A stretch of 43,768 bases of DNA from an uncultured Lachnospiraceae bacterium (GCA_910579085.1 CAJTRU010000004.1:39269-83036), one strand, 5' to 3'; shown: positions 25,961 through 35,253, counted from the first letter of the stretch. The notes: generated by a model not told the origin, from the letters alone. Program-made: numbers and translations.

Positions 25961-28007
25961 GACGATACACCACCTCTCCAATGATTGCACTGATAAACTC
26001 AAATACCTGAGCCCAGAGTACATATATAATAAATATCAGCAATGCCACAATTAATATTGTAAATATTGAAAGGCATATAATTTTAAATGTTTCCTGTGCC
26101 GTATAGTTATTTACACCTTGTATGGCAAGTATCATAAGCACGATAACCCAGCCATACATTACCACCTGTACAAGTGTAATAAGGAATGCTTCATTATTAG
26201 TAACTACATGTGAAAGCACAAATGATACAGGAGTAAGCAATACATAAGGCATAAGGCTGTAACAGAAATATGTATAAATCTTCTTAACAGTTCCTTCACC
26301 TTCATTAATTGTACATACAAGGTAATTACACAATGTAACGCCCACAATTACTACAATTATTGTTCCTATATCAGATACAAGTTCATATCTTCCTTCCCTT
26401 ATAGTCTTCTGGAGGAAGCCGCATAAATATTTATTAATAACATACTCAGCAATAAATACTACAAGTATTATTGATGGTGCAGAGAATGAAGCCCTTCCTT
26501 CCCTCGCTATACCATATGAACCATCTGACGGATGCCTCATAAAATACTTTGCATACATTACATTAGAGAAAAGCTTATTATTATAGAAACCTTTCCAGAT
26601 TTCCCTTGGCTTGTTAAATATCCCTTTCTTCTTATCAAAATATTTTAATACTTTAATTAATATGTATAATAAAATTATTGATATAATAAGGGTAACTATA
26701 TTTTTCTTAAGCCAGTTATTCCTTATTTCCCAGAATGCATCAGAATACCCTGAATAATCTTTGGCAAGCTTTGCATAATCTGTAGCAAGGTCATAATTCT
26801 CTTCCTGGAACAATGCACGGCCCATAGCCTTGTTAGCATAGTCAAACATGCTGTTCATTTTCAGTACCTGCTCTAAAGGCTCTTTACTCTCTGTATAACG
26901 TCCCTTTGAATAAAGATATAATGCATTATGCAGCAGGCTTGTAAATTCTGAAGGCCTGTATACCTGTATCTGGTTCTTTTCAGAATCAAGCAGGTAAATA
27001 TTGTCATGTGTATCAATCTTTATACTTGTAACCTGTGTTGAAAGACCTACACGCTGTGAACCATCATCCTTTGCGCCAAATACAAACAGAAGTTCACCCT
27101 GTTTATTATATTCATATATATATCCCTTTGTTGAAGCGACATATACGTTATCATGGTTTCCTACTGCAACTGCTCCTGGTGACTCATCATATGCATCACA
27201 GTCTGTTATAAGGTTCTTACCTGCAATATTAAGCCTTCTTAATGAATTATACTCTTCACCACGTGTAACTGTGTAAATAAGGCCTTTTTCATCAATTGCA
27301 AGGTTATCAGGTGTAGAAGGTATATTACTTACCATCTTGGCACGCTGTGCCTCTGTAGCTATTGCACGGCGCAGCACAAGCATAGGGTCTGCCGAAGCTG
27401 CATTAGCCCCGAAATAACCAAGGAATGTGCCTCCTTCATCAGGTGATATTTCTACAATACCGTTTGTGTTAGAAGAACAGATTATATACATAATCCCGGC
27501 ATCATTTACAACAAGTTTACTAGGTTTATACTCAATCTTATCACCATAAAGCGGACTCTCTGGCTTGCCATATTCGTTTATTTTATTTCCCTCTTCATCA
27601 AACTCATATACTGCCATCCCCTCAGAGTCTGCTACGTATACATGTTTATCCTCTGTTACAAACACACCTCTTGGAGTATTAAGAATACCTTCGCCAATTA
27701 TTTTAACTAATTCACCGGCTTCATTACCAACTACAATTCTGCTGTTTCCAGTATCTGCCACATAGATTTCCCCGTCATCTGTTATAAACAAATCATTCGG
27801 GCTGTTTAAGAACTCTTCACCAAACTTAATAATGGTTTCATTTGGCAGATAAGCTGTCTGTGTCTCCAAAACCCTGCCCCAGCCGTCCATTGTATATGTA
27901 CGGTATGGGGTTTCTGCTGAAACTGGCACAGCGGCAATTCCGGAAGTAAAAAACACTACAGCTAAAAACATAGTCATAAGCCTTAATAACTTTTTACTTA
28001 TTTTCAT
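25950..28007 (-). CDS. NHL beta-propeller / TPR / YIP1 membrane protein
   Basis: 685 residues. A signal peptide (1-31) is followed by NHL-type repeats (about 45-360; recurring SPNDLFITDDGEIYVADTGN and TPRGVFVTEDKHVYVADSEG patterns). TPR-like helices come next (about 362-430, ALYLYSKGRYTESKEPLEQ and AMGRALFQEENYDLATDYAK), a membrane helix (about 433-455) and a C-terminal YIP1-type polytopic region (about 490-680, roughly five helices). The propeller and TPRs should face outward, which is unusual: NHL and TPR are mostly intracellular protein-binding folds. It lies between two permease pairs and overlaps the DUF5696 gene, so it probably acts with the importer as scaffold or sensor. This role is inference; no characterised homologue is recalled. 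Confidence 0.78.
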   Translation of the reverse strand: MKISKKLLRLMTMFLAVVFFTSGIAAVPVSAETPYRTYTMDGWGRVLETQTAYLPNETIIKFGEEFLNSPNDLFITDDGEIYVADTGNSRIVVGNEAGELVKIIGEGILNTPRGVFVTEDKHVYVADSEGMAVYEFDEEGNKINEYGKPESPLYGDKIEYKPSKLVVNDAGIMYIICSSNTNGIVEISPDEGGTFLGYFGANAASADPMLVLRRAIATEAQRAKMVSNIPSTPDNLAIDEKGLIYTVTRGEEYNSLRRLNIAGKNLITDCDAYDESPGAVAVGNHDNVYVASTKGYIYEYNKQGELLFVFGAKDDGSQRVGLSTQVTSIKIDTHDNIYLLDSEKNQIQVYRPSEFTSLLHNALYLYSKGRYTESKEPLEQVLKMNSMFDYANKAMGRALFQEENYDLATDYAKLAKDYSGYSDAFWEIRNNWLKKNIVTLIISIILLYILIKVLKYFDKKKGIFNKPREIWKGFYNNKLFSNVMYAKYFMRHPSDGSYGIAREGRASFSAPSIILVVFIAEYVINKYLCGFLQKTIREGRYELVSDIGTIIVVIVGVTLCNYLVCTINEGEGTVKKIYTYFCYSLMPYVLLTPVSFVLSHVVTNNEAFLITLVQVVMYGWVIVLMILAIQGVNNYTAQETFKIICLSIFTILIVALLIFIIYVLWAQVFEFISAIIGEVVYRLGN

Positions 28008-28036
28008 GTCTGCTTCCTTCTCCTCTTTGCAAGTGT

Positions 28037-28906
28037 TTACTTGATACCTGAATGTGCCATGGTGTTCATGACATTATTCTGTAAAATGACAAACAACACA
28101 AGGTTTGGTACAAACATAATCAGCGATGCTGCTGCTGCCATACCCTGGCCAGAAACAGTGTTGTTAGCATTTACCAACGAGTTCATATAGAATGTCAATG
28201 TCTTCATGCTGTCATCATTAATATAGTAGTTTGACGTTTCTACATTGGTCCATACCTGCTGGAATATCAAAATTGATGCTGTCGCAATAGCCGGTTTAAT
28301 CATCGGTACAATAATCTTCCTGTATACCGTAAAGTCCGTAGCCCCGTCTATATACGCCGCCTCTATCAAGGCATCTGGTACCTGTTCAACGAACTGTTTT
28401 ACAAGGAACAGTGCAACCGGATATGCTACCAGAGGAAATATATGTGCCCAGAATGTATCAATCAGCCCGAAGTTACATATTACAAGGTATCTTGGAATAA
28501 GTACGGCAGTTGCCACAAACATAAGAGCGCCCTGGTTAATTGACATCATCAGGTTACGTCCTTTAAATTTAAGTTTTGCAAGTGCAAACGCTGCAAATGT
28601 TGTAAATATAAGTGAAAATCCCACTGTAAGCGCTGTAACTATTATACTGTTAAATACATAACGGCTAAGTGGTACACCTGATGTACGGCTGAATTTAATC
28701 AGCTTTGTAAAGTTTTCCATTGAAGGTGACCTTACAAAGAATGTTGGTGGGAACGCGAATAATTCGTCCATTGGTTTAAATGCATGGTTTGCAATAAATA
28801 TAATAGGCATCGCCATAAAGATTACCAGTGGAAGTAAAATCAGGATAATCTTTATATGCCCCCTCTCAAACTTCTGGGGGTTAATTCTCTTTCCTTTATA
28901 AGCCAT
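28037..28906 (-). CDS. ABC sugar importer permease (MalG-like)
   Basis: 289 residues, ATG behind AAAGGAGGG. Six hydrophobic segments and an EAA loop EAAYIDGATDFTVYRKIIVP. The first periplasm-side loop carries the PTFFVRSPSMENFTKLI pattern common in MalG-type subunits. It pairs with the 307-residue permease 19 bp upstream and, by order, with the giant solute-binding protein at 29896-32904. It has a shorter N terminus than the second MalG-like subunit (21555-22583), so the pairs are not recent duplicates. Confidence 0.9.
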   Translation of the reverse strand: MAYKGKRINPQKFERGHIKIILILLPLVIFMAMPIIFIANHAFKPMDELFAFPPTFFVRSPSMENFTKLIKFSRTSGVPLSRYVFNSIIVTALTVGFSLIFTTFAAFALAKLKFKGRNLMMSINQGALMFVATAVLIPRYLVICNFGLIDTFWAHIFPLVAYPVALFLVKQFVEQVPDALIEAAYIDGATDFTVYRKIIVPMIKPAIATASILIFQQVWTNVETSNYYINDDSMKTLTFYMNSLVNANNTVSGQGMAAAASLIMFVPNLVLFVILQNNVMNTMAHSGIK

Positions 28907-28925
28907 CTGCTACTTCCCTCCTTTA

Positions 28926-29849
28926 TTAGTCTTTTTCTGCCAGAAGAGCATTAGCTCCCTTGGAGAATATCTGTACAATCAGCAGCAGCACAACTGAAAC
29001 AGCAGCTGCATATCCCATTTCATATCTTAAGAAACCGTAGTCCTCGATATGGTTAACAATAAGCTGTGCAGCATACCCTGGCGACGGGTTTCCTGTAAGC
29101 TGTGTTGAAATAAGACCATTCTGGAACGCACCAACAACCGCCATAACCGCAGCAAAGAGCATCTGTGGCTTCATCTGTGGCACTGTTATGTAAATCATTT
29201 CCTGGAAACGGTTCTTAATCCCGTCAATTGCTGCTGCCTCATAAAGCTCTTCATCTGAGTTAAGGATACCTGCTATCATAGACAGGAAACCAATACCCAT
29301 TGAAGACCAGAGACCAATAATAATTACGATTGGCAGCAGATACCTTACATCAACAAGCCATATTATAGGTTCATTGATTAAGCCCAGGCTTATAAGCCAG
29401 CTATTCAGAAGACCTGTCTGGTCTCCTGAGAAAATAACCTTCCATAATACTGTCATAGCAACACCAACTGTCATACTTGGTGAATATAAAATAAGTGCAA
29501 ATATTGTCCTTGGGCCTTTTGTAAGGTTACAAAGCGCCCATGCAAGCACGAAAGAAAGTATGTATCCGCCAATACCTACAACAACCGCATACACTACAGT
29601 ATTAGGCAGTACAAACTGCATAAATACTTCATCACTTGTTATAAGTGTTATATAGTTCAGAAAGCCTACAAATGATGGAAACTGGATTGCGTTAAAGTTT
29701 GTAAATGACAGTATAACTGCCAGAATAACAGGCACCAGGATAAATATTAAAAATACTATTGCATATGGCGCCATAAAGATATATCCATTCCAGTTGGAAT
29801 TCTCACGCTTCCTGATATTGCTTTTTTGCTTTTTTTCATTATTTGCCAT
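28926..29849 (-). CDS. ABC sugar importer permease (MalF/UgpA-like)
   Basis: 307 residues, start behind GGAGGG. The N terminus is short and basic, with hydrophobic segments from about residue 22 (GYIFMAPYAIVFLIFILVPV) and an EAA loop EAAAIDGIKNRFQEMIYITVP. It ends in a membrane segment and short KGANALLAEKD tail. It is the first permease after the giant SBP gene (46 bp gap) and forms the first permease pair with 28037-28906. Family certain; substrate inferred from the locus. Confidence 0.9.
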   Translation of the reverse strand: MANNEKKQKSNIRKRENSNWNGYIFMAPYAIVFLIFILVPVILAVILSFTNFNAIQFPSFVGFLNYITLITSDEVFMQFVLPNTVVYAVVVGIGGYILSFVLAWALCNLTKGPRTIFALILYSPSMTVGVAMTVLWKVIFSGDQTGLLNSWLISLGLINEPIIWLVDVRYLLPIVIIIGLWSSMGIGFLSMIAGILNSDEELYEAAAIDGIKNRFQEMIYITVPQMKPQMLFAAVMAVVGAFQNGLISTQLTGNPSPGYAAQLIVNHIEDYGFLRYEMGYAAAVSVVLLLIVQIFSKGANALLAEKD

Positions 29850-29895
29850 GTTTTTCTCATCCCTCCGTTTTAGCTGGACGGCAAATTTTCGTCCG

Positions 29896-32800
29896 TCACC
29901 TTCCTAATAACCTTTTTACCGTCTCCAGCGTAGGAATTTTATAGTCCTTTATTACAGAACCATTACTGTCATTATAACCAAATTCCTCCAGCTTTCTGTC
30001 AAACTCATGGTTTATTGATTTAACAGCCTTGTCAATACGCGTCCTCGCATCCTGGGCATTAACTGCTATATCATTAAATGTATTGCTCATTTCACGTTCA
30101 AGCAGGTATGTTCCTGGAACCCTTGGCACATCTACAACGTTCTTGGCTGTCTCAGCTATAACATTTTTAGCATTTGTTTCCAGAGGGAGCTGCTGGAATG
30201 CTTTCATGTTAGCTGTAGGCCAGATGTATTCACTACCATATGATATCTGTATTGTCTGTCCGAACATAGCCTGTGTTTCTGCTGATGACCACCATTTAAC
30301 AAATTCCCATGCTTTCTTCTGTCTCTCGTCATCACTCTTAAATATAACGCTTGCTTCTGCACACCCACATACAGAACGGTCAATGCTTCCGTCTTCCTGT
30401 GTAGTACCTGGTGCAAGTGCAATATCCCATGAACTTGCAAGTTCAGGTGCTGCATTAGTAAGCATGTTATATGTAGCATAATCAGCAATTCCAAGAGGCA
30501 TATCACCATTCCTGAAATGCTGGTAGAAGTTATCAATATTTACAGGCAGGTTGTATATTGTAAAGAGGTCAGTAAGTGTTGTGAAACCATTAACTGTAGC
30601 CTCCCCGCCAAGTGCTGTACCCTCTGCTGCTGTTGGGTAATACAGCGAACCACCCTGCTGTACAATAAGAGGAGTAGTTCCATGGAAGTTCCTCATAAGT
30701 ATCATGCCGGCTGTAGGGTAATAGAAGTTAAGACCTCTCATCTGAAGGTCAGGGAGAATGTCTATTACCTCTTCCATCGTCTGTGGAACTTCAATTCCAA
30801 GCTTCTCCATAATATCTGAGCGGTAGAACATTACCCAGAAGTTCATTGTCTCAGGCATTGAATAAATGCCATTGTCAATACATCCTGTCATAAAGAAACC
30901 TGGCTCATAGTCTTTTGCTGCCTCTTTAAAATCATCAAATTCCATCATATCAACAAGCGCACCCCTTATAGCAAGCTCATAAGGCACTGTATAGTTAATA
31001 CCTGTTGCAACATCTGGTGTGCTGCCCGATGAATTTGAAAGAACAAGTTTATACTGGTCAGGCATAATACTTATATCAACCTCAATGCCAGTTTCAGGTG
31101 TAAAGTATTCGTCAATCATCTTCTGCATAATCTGCACATACTGGTTTGAACGGTTTACCCATACCTGTATATGGTCTTTATTAGTATTCTTTGTTGAATA
31201 TGCCTGCTCTGTAAATGAAGCCACAAACCTCTGTATATTCATCCATGCCGACTTAAATATACCTGGTTTCTTAGGAAGTTCTGCACCTTCCTGGTATATC
31301 CACAAACGGTCAATTGCAAGGTCGTTTGTAATCAGGTTGTCAACTGCTGTTGCAAGGAAGTGTGTTACAGAACTCTGGCTTGTCGTAAGCTCTGCTATAC
31401 GGTATGGAATTTCATCCGGGCTGTCTGCAAGGCTTTTAAGCTGCTCTGCTGCAATAAGCAGTGATGACATAACAGCAACACCTTTGTCACTGTCACTCCA
31501 CTGTACAGCACTCTTCTCTAACTCTACAAGCCTGTCATAATAACCATAAAGAGTATCTTCAATACCAGGTATATACCTTGTAAGCTTTAAATCCCTGTAC
31601 TTATCAGCATTATTACCTGCAACCTTTGTAATCTCAAGTGCAAGGTCGTTTACTTCTGACATAATAACATCGATTTCTTCCATTATGTAACAAATAGGCG
31701 CCATGCTTATTGTAAATGAAATTGTATGGCTTCCTTTTTCAAGATTTACGCTCAGCTTATTACCTTCGCTGTCTTCAAGTGTGGTAGTTTTGTACTTTGT
31801 TGAGTAAGCCATGCCATATGAACGGAATGCTTCATTTGGAACTTTGCCATCTACTTCAACATCCAAAAATACTGGGAAGTCTGTCTTTTCAGACTGGCGG
31901 TAATTAAGCGCAATATAATAGTTGCCTGCTTCCGGTGCATCAAATGTATATGTCACTTTCTGTCCTGCTGAATTAAATGAGTCGGAATCAAGCGTATTTA
32001 ATACTGTATCTTTTACCTCATAAGGGCTTAAGCTGGTGTCATATTCTGCTACAGCATGTATTGCTGAGTCATTTGTAAAGCTGTATTTCTCGCCTTCAAT
32101 TTCAGCAATATAGCTGCCCTCAGCTTTTTCTGGACCATTATAGGCTGCATCCTTTGCTGGTGCATCAAGGGTAATCCCGCCTATAAGTGCATTTCCCTCT
32201 TTAATGTAAAACTCTAAAATATGTTTTCCCTTCTTAAGTTCCAGCTTAAGAGGTTCTGAATGGCGGTAACTTGAATCCTTGATATATTTTTGTTCCCACT
32301 GGATAACCTTCTCAGGGACTGTTACAGTTTCATTATCATAACGGTCATATGAAGGTTCATCACTAAGCTTCCATGTAGTATCAAATTCAAGGTTTCTGCT
32401 TTCATAGAAAGGATACTCGCCATCAACAGACATGCTTGCCTTGACGGGAAGTATAGACTCATCATATGAAAGATAATCAAGTTTCGCACAGTAAAGCCCG
32501 TCTTGTGGTACATCAATTTCAAGCTGTATTTTATTACCTGCTGAAACTTTCAGTACCTTGCTGCCTCCACTGTAACCTTGTGTGTCTTCAGACAACTTGG
32601 ACTTGAAGTCCTCTGGTGTGCTGTCTCCAGCAGGAAATACAAGAGCATCACCGGTATAATCCTGTAATGTATACTTTGCGCTCATTACAGAATAAACTGT
32701 ACCTATACGTTCACTTGAATATTCCCCAGACACACTGGCGCTTATGCCTGCTTTAGCATCCTTTGCGGTGTCATCACTTCCACCAGTATCCGGTGTCTCT

Positions 32801-32904
32801 GATGTAGCACTGGCTTTATAGCCTATGCTGGCCGCTGTAAGGGCTGCAAGCATTCCAAGCAGTACTGTCTTCTTAACATTACTTTTAATTTTCTTGTGCC
32901 GCAT
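29896..32904 (-). CDS. Giant solute-binding protein with N-terminal carbohydrate-binding-like modules
   Basis: 1002 residues, about twice the usual length of a family-1 sugar SBP. A signal peptide (to about residue 33) has no lipobox Cys, which is unusual for a monoderm SBP. Two jelly-roll-like modules follow: about 60-250 (LEIDVPQDGLYCAKLDYLSY, LKKGKHILEFYIKEG) and 262-415 (YTFDAPEAGNYYIALNYRQ, LEKGSHTISFTI), resembling CBM35/CBM6-type sheets. A helical stretch (415-560) leads to the SBP_bac_1 domain (about 575-960: IQVWVNRSNQYVQIMQKMID, then GNDMPLGIADYATYN-like binding-cleft strands). It heads the operon with its own promoter. The modules may hold polymer or the protein itself at the surface while the SBP domain hands oligosaccharides to the permeases; this is inference. 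Confidence 0.82.
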   Translation of the reverse strand: MRHKKIKSNVKKTVLLGMLAALTAASIGYKASATSETPDTGGSDDTAKDAKAGISASVSGEYSSERIGTVYSVMSAKYTLQDYTGDALVFPAGDSTPEDFKSKLSEDTQGYSGGSKVLKVSAGNKIQLEIDVPQDGLYCAKLDYLSYDESILPVKASMSVDGEYPFYESRNLEFDTTWKLSDEPSYDRYDNETVTVPEKVIQWEQKYIKDSSYRHSEPLKLELKKGKHILEFYIKEGNALIGGITLDAPAKDAAYNGPEKAEGSYIAEIEGEKYSFTNDSAIHAVAEYDTSLSPYEVKDTVLNTLDSDSFNSAGQKVTYTFDAPEAGNYYIALNYRQSEKTDFPVFLDVEVDGKVPNEAFRSYGMAYSTKYKTTTLEDSEGNKLSVNLEKGSHTISFTISMAPICYIMEEIDVIMSEVNDLALEITKVAGNNADKYRDLKLTRYIPGIEDTLYGYYDRLVELEKSAVQWSDSDKGVAVMSSLLIAAEQLKSLADSPDEIPYRIAELTTSQSSVTHFLATAVDNLITNDLAIDRLWIYQEGAELPKKPGIFKSAWMNIQRFVASFTEQAYSTKNTNKDHIQVWVNRSNQYVQIMQKMIDEYFTPETGIEVDISIMPDQYKLVLSNSSGSTPDVATGINYTVPYELAIRGALVDMMEFDDFKEAAKDYEPGFFMTGCIDNGIYSMPETMNFWVMFYRSDIMEKLGIEVPQTMEEVIDILPDLQMRGLNFYYPTAGMILMRNFHGTTPLIVQQGGSLYYPTAAEGTALGGEATVNGFTTLTDLFTIYNLPVNIDNFYQHFRNGDMPLGIADYATYNMLTNAAPELASSWDIALAPGTTQEDGSIDRSVCGCAEASVIFKSDDERQKKAWEFVKWWSSAETQAMFGQTIQISYGSEYIWPTANMKAFQQLPLETNAKNVIAETAKNVVDVPRVPGTYLLEREMSNTFNDIAVNAQDARTRIDKAVKSINHEFDRKLEEFGYNDSNGSVIKDYKIPTLETVKRLLGR

Positions 32905-32972
32905 AACATCCTCCTTTAAGACTTAAATTTTTTCTCCCTTTTATGTTTTTATAAAATACTTTAGCTTATTTA

Positions 32973-33001
32973 ATATTACTATTATAATCACCAAAAGTCA
33001 A
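32973..33001 (-). promoter_or_regulatory. Sigma-A promoter of the transport operon
   Basis: Minus-strand TTGACT (32996-33001), 17-bp spacer, TAATAT (32973-32978); the leader of about 65 nt ends in AAAGGAGG before the ATG at 32904. Confidence 0.65.
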
Positions 33002-33210
33002 TACCAGGCTCTATATTTTATTGTGGTATTCTATTGTATTTATGCTCTTTTTTTACATTTTTTCATGAAAATATATACATTTTATACAAAACCACTAGTT
33101 TAACCTTATGGCACTATGCACAAAACAGAACTCTGTTCTTTATTAATATTAACAGTAACAAATAACCAAAATACACACATAAACCTAAAACAAATCCCGG
33201 AAAATGGCAG
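33002..33210. other. Intergenic AT-rich stretch
   Basis: Between the operon promoter and the terminator of the upstream small membrane protein gene. Only AT-rich sequence was seen here, with no supported gene or repeat. Confidence 0.4.
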
Positions 33211-33251
33211 AAAAAAGGCAGGAACATAACATTTCCGCCTATGTTCCTGCC
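33211..33251 (-). terminator. Intrinsic terminator after the small membrane protein
   Basis: A perfect 12-bp stem (GGCAGGAACATA / TATGTTCCTGCC) with an 11-base loop, followed on the minus strand by TTTTTT. It separates the tethered GH43 unit from the transport operon. Confidence 0.88.
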
Positions 33252-33271
33252 AATATACCCTGTTTTCCTGG

Positions 33272-33526
33272 TTACTTCTTTAATTTGTATATCTTTCTTG
33301 CTATATATGCCAATGAAGTTATTACAGTTAGTACTATTGCATATTTTAGTATCGAATCAAACTTTACATGCCAGACATTTAAAAGTATAAGCGAAAATAA
33401 CAGTAAAACTGCCATCCAGTACAAAAACGCCAGTCCTGTAACTACCACCCATGTTAATACACTTTTAGCCACATCTATTGCATGTTCTTTTATTACTTTT
33501 ATATCATCTTTCTTTATACTGTCCAA
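33272..33526 (-). CDS. Small two-helix membrane protein
   Basis: The TTG at 33526 is preferred over a GTG nine bases upstream because GAGGTG then lies six bases before it; about 84 residues. A polar N terminus (DSIKKDDIKVIKEHAIDVAKS) precedes two hydrophobic helices (about 26-51 and 60-76 in this numbering) and a basic end. No family was recognised. It starts about 20 bp behind the membrane-tethered GH43 gene and shares its terminator, so it may be an accessory of that enzyme, for example in anchoring. Confidence 0.6.
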   Translation of the reverse strand: MDSIKKDDIKVIKEHAIDVAKSVLTWVVVTGLAFLYWMAVLLLFSLILLNVWHVKFDSILKYAIVLTVITSLAYIARKIYKLKK

Positions 33527-33547
33527 TATACACACCTCATCTGCCTG

Positions 33548-35173
33548 TTAATATTTTACACCCCATATACTTTCGTTGCCGCCAACTGCTGAAAATGTCA
33601 TTACAGGTGTACCTGCTTCATCATTCATCTTACATAATACACCTTTATAATCAGTTTTGCCATATGAAATATTTACATAATAGCTGCCTTCTTTAAATTC
33701 CCATGTACCTGTAATCCTGTCGCCATAAACATTGCCCTTTTCTGTAAGTATCAGTTTAAACGGCTCTGCAATTGTGCCATCTATCATTATTCCCTGGTTA
33801 ACTACATAATACTCACCTGCCACTTCTTCCTTGCTATAACCTGTTTCTGAAACAGCCTCACCATCTGTTGCATAAGGAAGCATACATGGCCATCCATCTT
33901 CATTAAGTACATACTGGTGTACACGTGGCTCATGGAATTCAGTACCATTGTCAAAACGTGTATGGTTTACTATGTATTTCCTGCCATCATCATCTATAAA
34001 CGCTGAATTATGCCCTGTTGCCATATATGCCATTTCAAGGCTTGGCATCATATAATTGCCAGAAAGCTTAAGCCCGAAGTATGAATGGTTTCCATTACCA
34101 AGTTCTGGTTTCTTGCCATTCATATCCACATATTCACCATCAACTTTATCTGAACGGAACACCCTTATCTGGTATCCCCCTGTCCTTGTAAGGCCGCCAT
34201 ATGATACAAACAGGTAATAATACTTTGTTTCTTCATCATATAAAATGTAAGGTGCTTCTATTGACGCATGCCCGCCGCCTAAAAGACGTTTACCAAAATA
34301 TGCATCTACATCATTATCAGGGTCGGCTTCAGGATGTATTACCTTTCCTGTTTCCTCATCTAATTCAAGCAAAAAGATACCACCTGAGAATGAACCATAT
34401 ACCATCCAGAACCTTCCATCTGTATCATGGAATATCGTAGGGTCAATTGCATTTGGCCAGTTCATAAAATCATATTCGTCATTGTCTGTTATGTAATGTT
34501 CTTTTGCATATTCTTCTGTAACATAATCAAGCACATCTGTATCTTTTAATGTTTCACTGTTAAATCCTGAACATATCAGGCTGCCCTGCCAGTCAAATTT
34601 ACCTTCAGGGTCTTTTGATGTTGCATAACATAAGTTTGAAGCATTAAATGTTGATGAGGTACATAAATACATGTAATAAAGCCCCTGCTCTTCATTATAT
34701 ATAATATCGGGCGCCCATACACGTGTACTCCCATCTTCTGAAGGAATTGCCGAAAACAAATTCCCTGCATAGTCAAATACATGTTCCTTCATCATCATAT
34801 CCCCGTAAACCGGGTTTGTTGCCCCATATCCGTCTGCAACACTTGTCCATGTCTTTAAATCCTTTGATTTGGCTGCTGTCATATGTGAGCCATAAATATA
34901 ATACTCATCTTTTATCTTAATAATAGATGGGTCATGTACACTCACACCTGCATTAATTTTGCCTGTTTCAATACCATCAAGGTTTACAGTAAAATCTGCA
35001 TTAGCATACTCCTCCTCAACTTCTGGTGTTTCCTTCTGCCCAGCACTCTCCTGTACTGTACCTGCTGGTTTAGCTGCTGGCTTTTCACCTGCAAATTCTG
35101 CCACAAGTGCAACTGCACCACCTGCCAGTACACCAGCTAAAGCGCCTAAAGCTAATTTTTTGTAATCTGCCAT
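33548..35173 (-). CDS. Membrane-tethered GH43 endo-arabinanase-like enzyme
   Basis: 541 residues. An N-terminal hydrophobic helix (about 7-26) with a weakly charged front and no lipobox is a signal anchor or signal peptide; an Ala/Pro/Glu-rich spacer follows to about residue 70. The GH43 domain (about 75-435) carries Asp81 (VHDPSI), Asp244 (NAIDPTIF) and Glu306 (SIEAPYI), plus GHNS. The C-terminal barrel (about 445-541, ending ESIWGVKY) matches the Abn2/YxiA-type endo-alpha-1,5-L-arabinanase layout. It is a paralogue of the secreted enzyme at 11468 without the LamG and Ig domains. It would cut arabinan close to the membrane, beside the importer encoded next. A promoter precedes it and a small membrane protein gene follows. 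Confidence 0.84.
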   Translation of the reverse strand: MADYKKLALGALAGVLAGGAVALVAEFAGEKPAAKPAGTVQESAGQKETPEVEEEYANADFTVNLDGIETGKINAGVSVHDPSIIKIKDEYYIYGSHMTAAKSKDLKTWTSVADGYGATNPVYGDMMMKEHVFDYAGNLFSAIPSEDGSTRVWAPDIIYNEEQGLYYMYLCTSSTFNASNLCYATSKDPEGKFDWQGSLICSGFNSETLKDTDVLDYVTEEYAKEHYITDNDEYDFMNWPNAIDPTIFHDTDGRFWMVYGSFSGGIFLLELDEETGKVIHPEADPDNDVDAYFGKRLLGGGHASIEAPYILYDEETKYYYLFVSYGGLTRTGGYQIRVFRSDKVDGEYVDMNGKKPELGNGNHSYFGLKLSGNYMMPSLEMAYMATGHNSAFIDDDGRKYIVNHTRFDNGTEFHEPRVHQYVLNEDGWPCMLPYATDGEAVSETGYSKEEVAGEYYVVNQGIMIDGTIAEPFKLILTEKGNVYGDRITGTWEFKEGSYYVNISYGKTDYKGVLCKMNDEAGTPVMTFSAVGGNESIWGVKY

Positions 35174-35224
35174 ATCTTCTCCTCCTTGTTGCGTGGTAAA
35201 ACCACTATTTTTTCTCCTTAATCC

Positions 35225-35253
35225 ACTATATCAGAAAGCGGATGTTTAGGCAA
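35225..35253 (-). promoter_or_regulatory. Sigma-A promoter of the tethered GH43 unit
   Basis: TTGCCT (35248-35253), 17-bp spacer, TATAGT (35225-35230) on the minus strand. A GTGG/CCAC hairpin lies in the leader between the -10 and the GGAGGAG ribosome site. Confidence 0.55.

Noticed and set aside
28859..28864. Run of C near the start of the MalG-like permease gene
   Set aside because: Six bases, in frame, and typical of Arg/Gly codons; no paralogue with a different length.
18850..32904. An ATPase gene for the ABC importers
   Set aside because: No Walker A/B or LSGGQ motif is encoded anywhere in the window; a shared MsmK-type ATPase elsewhere is assumed.
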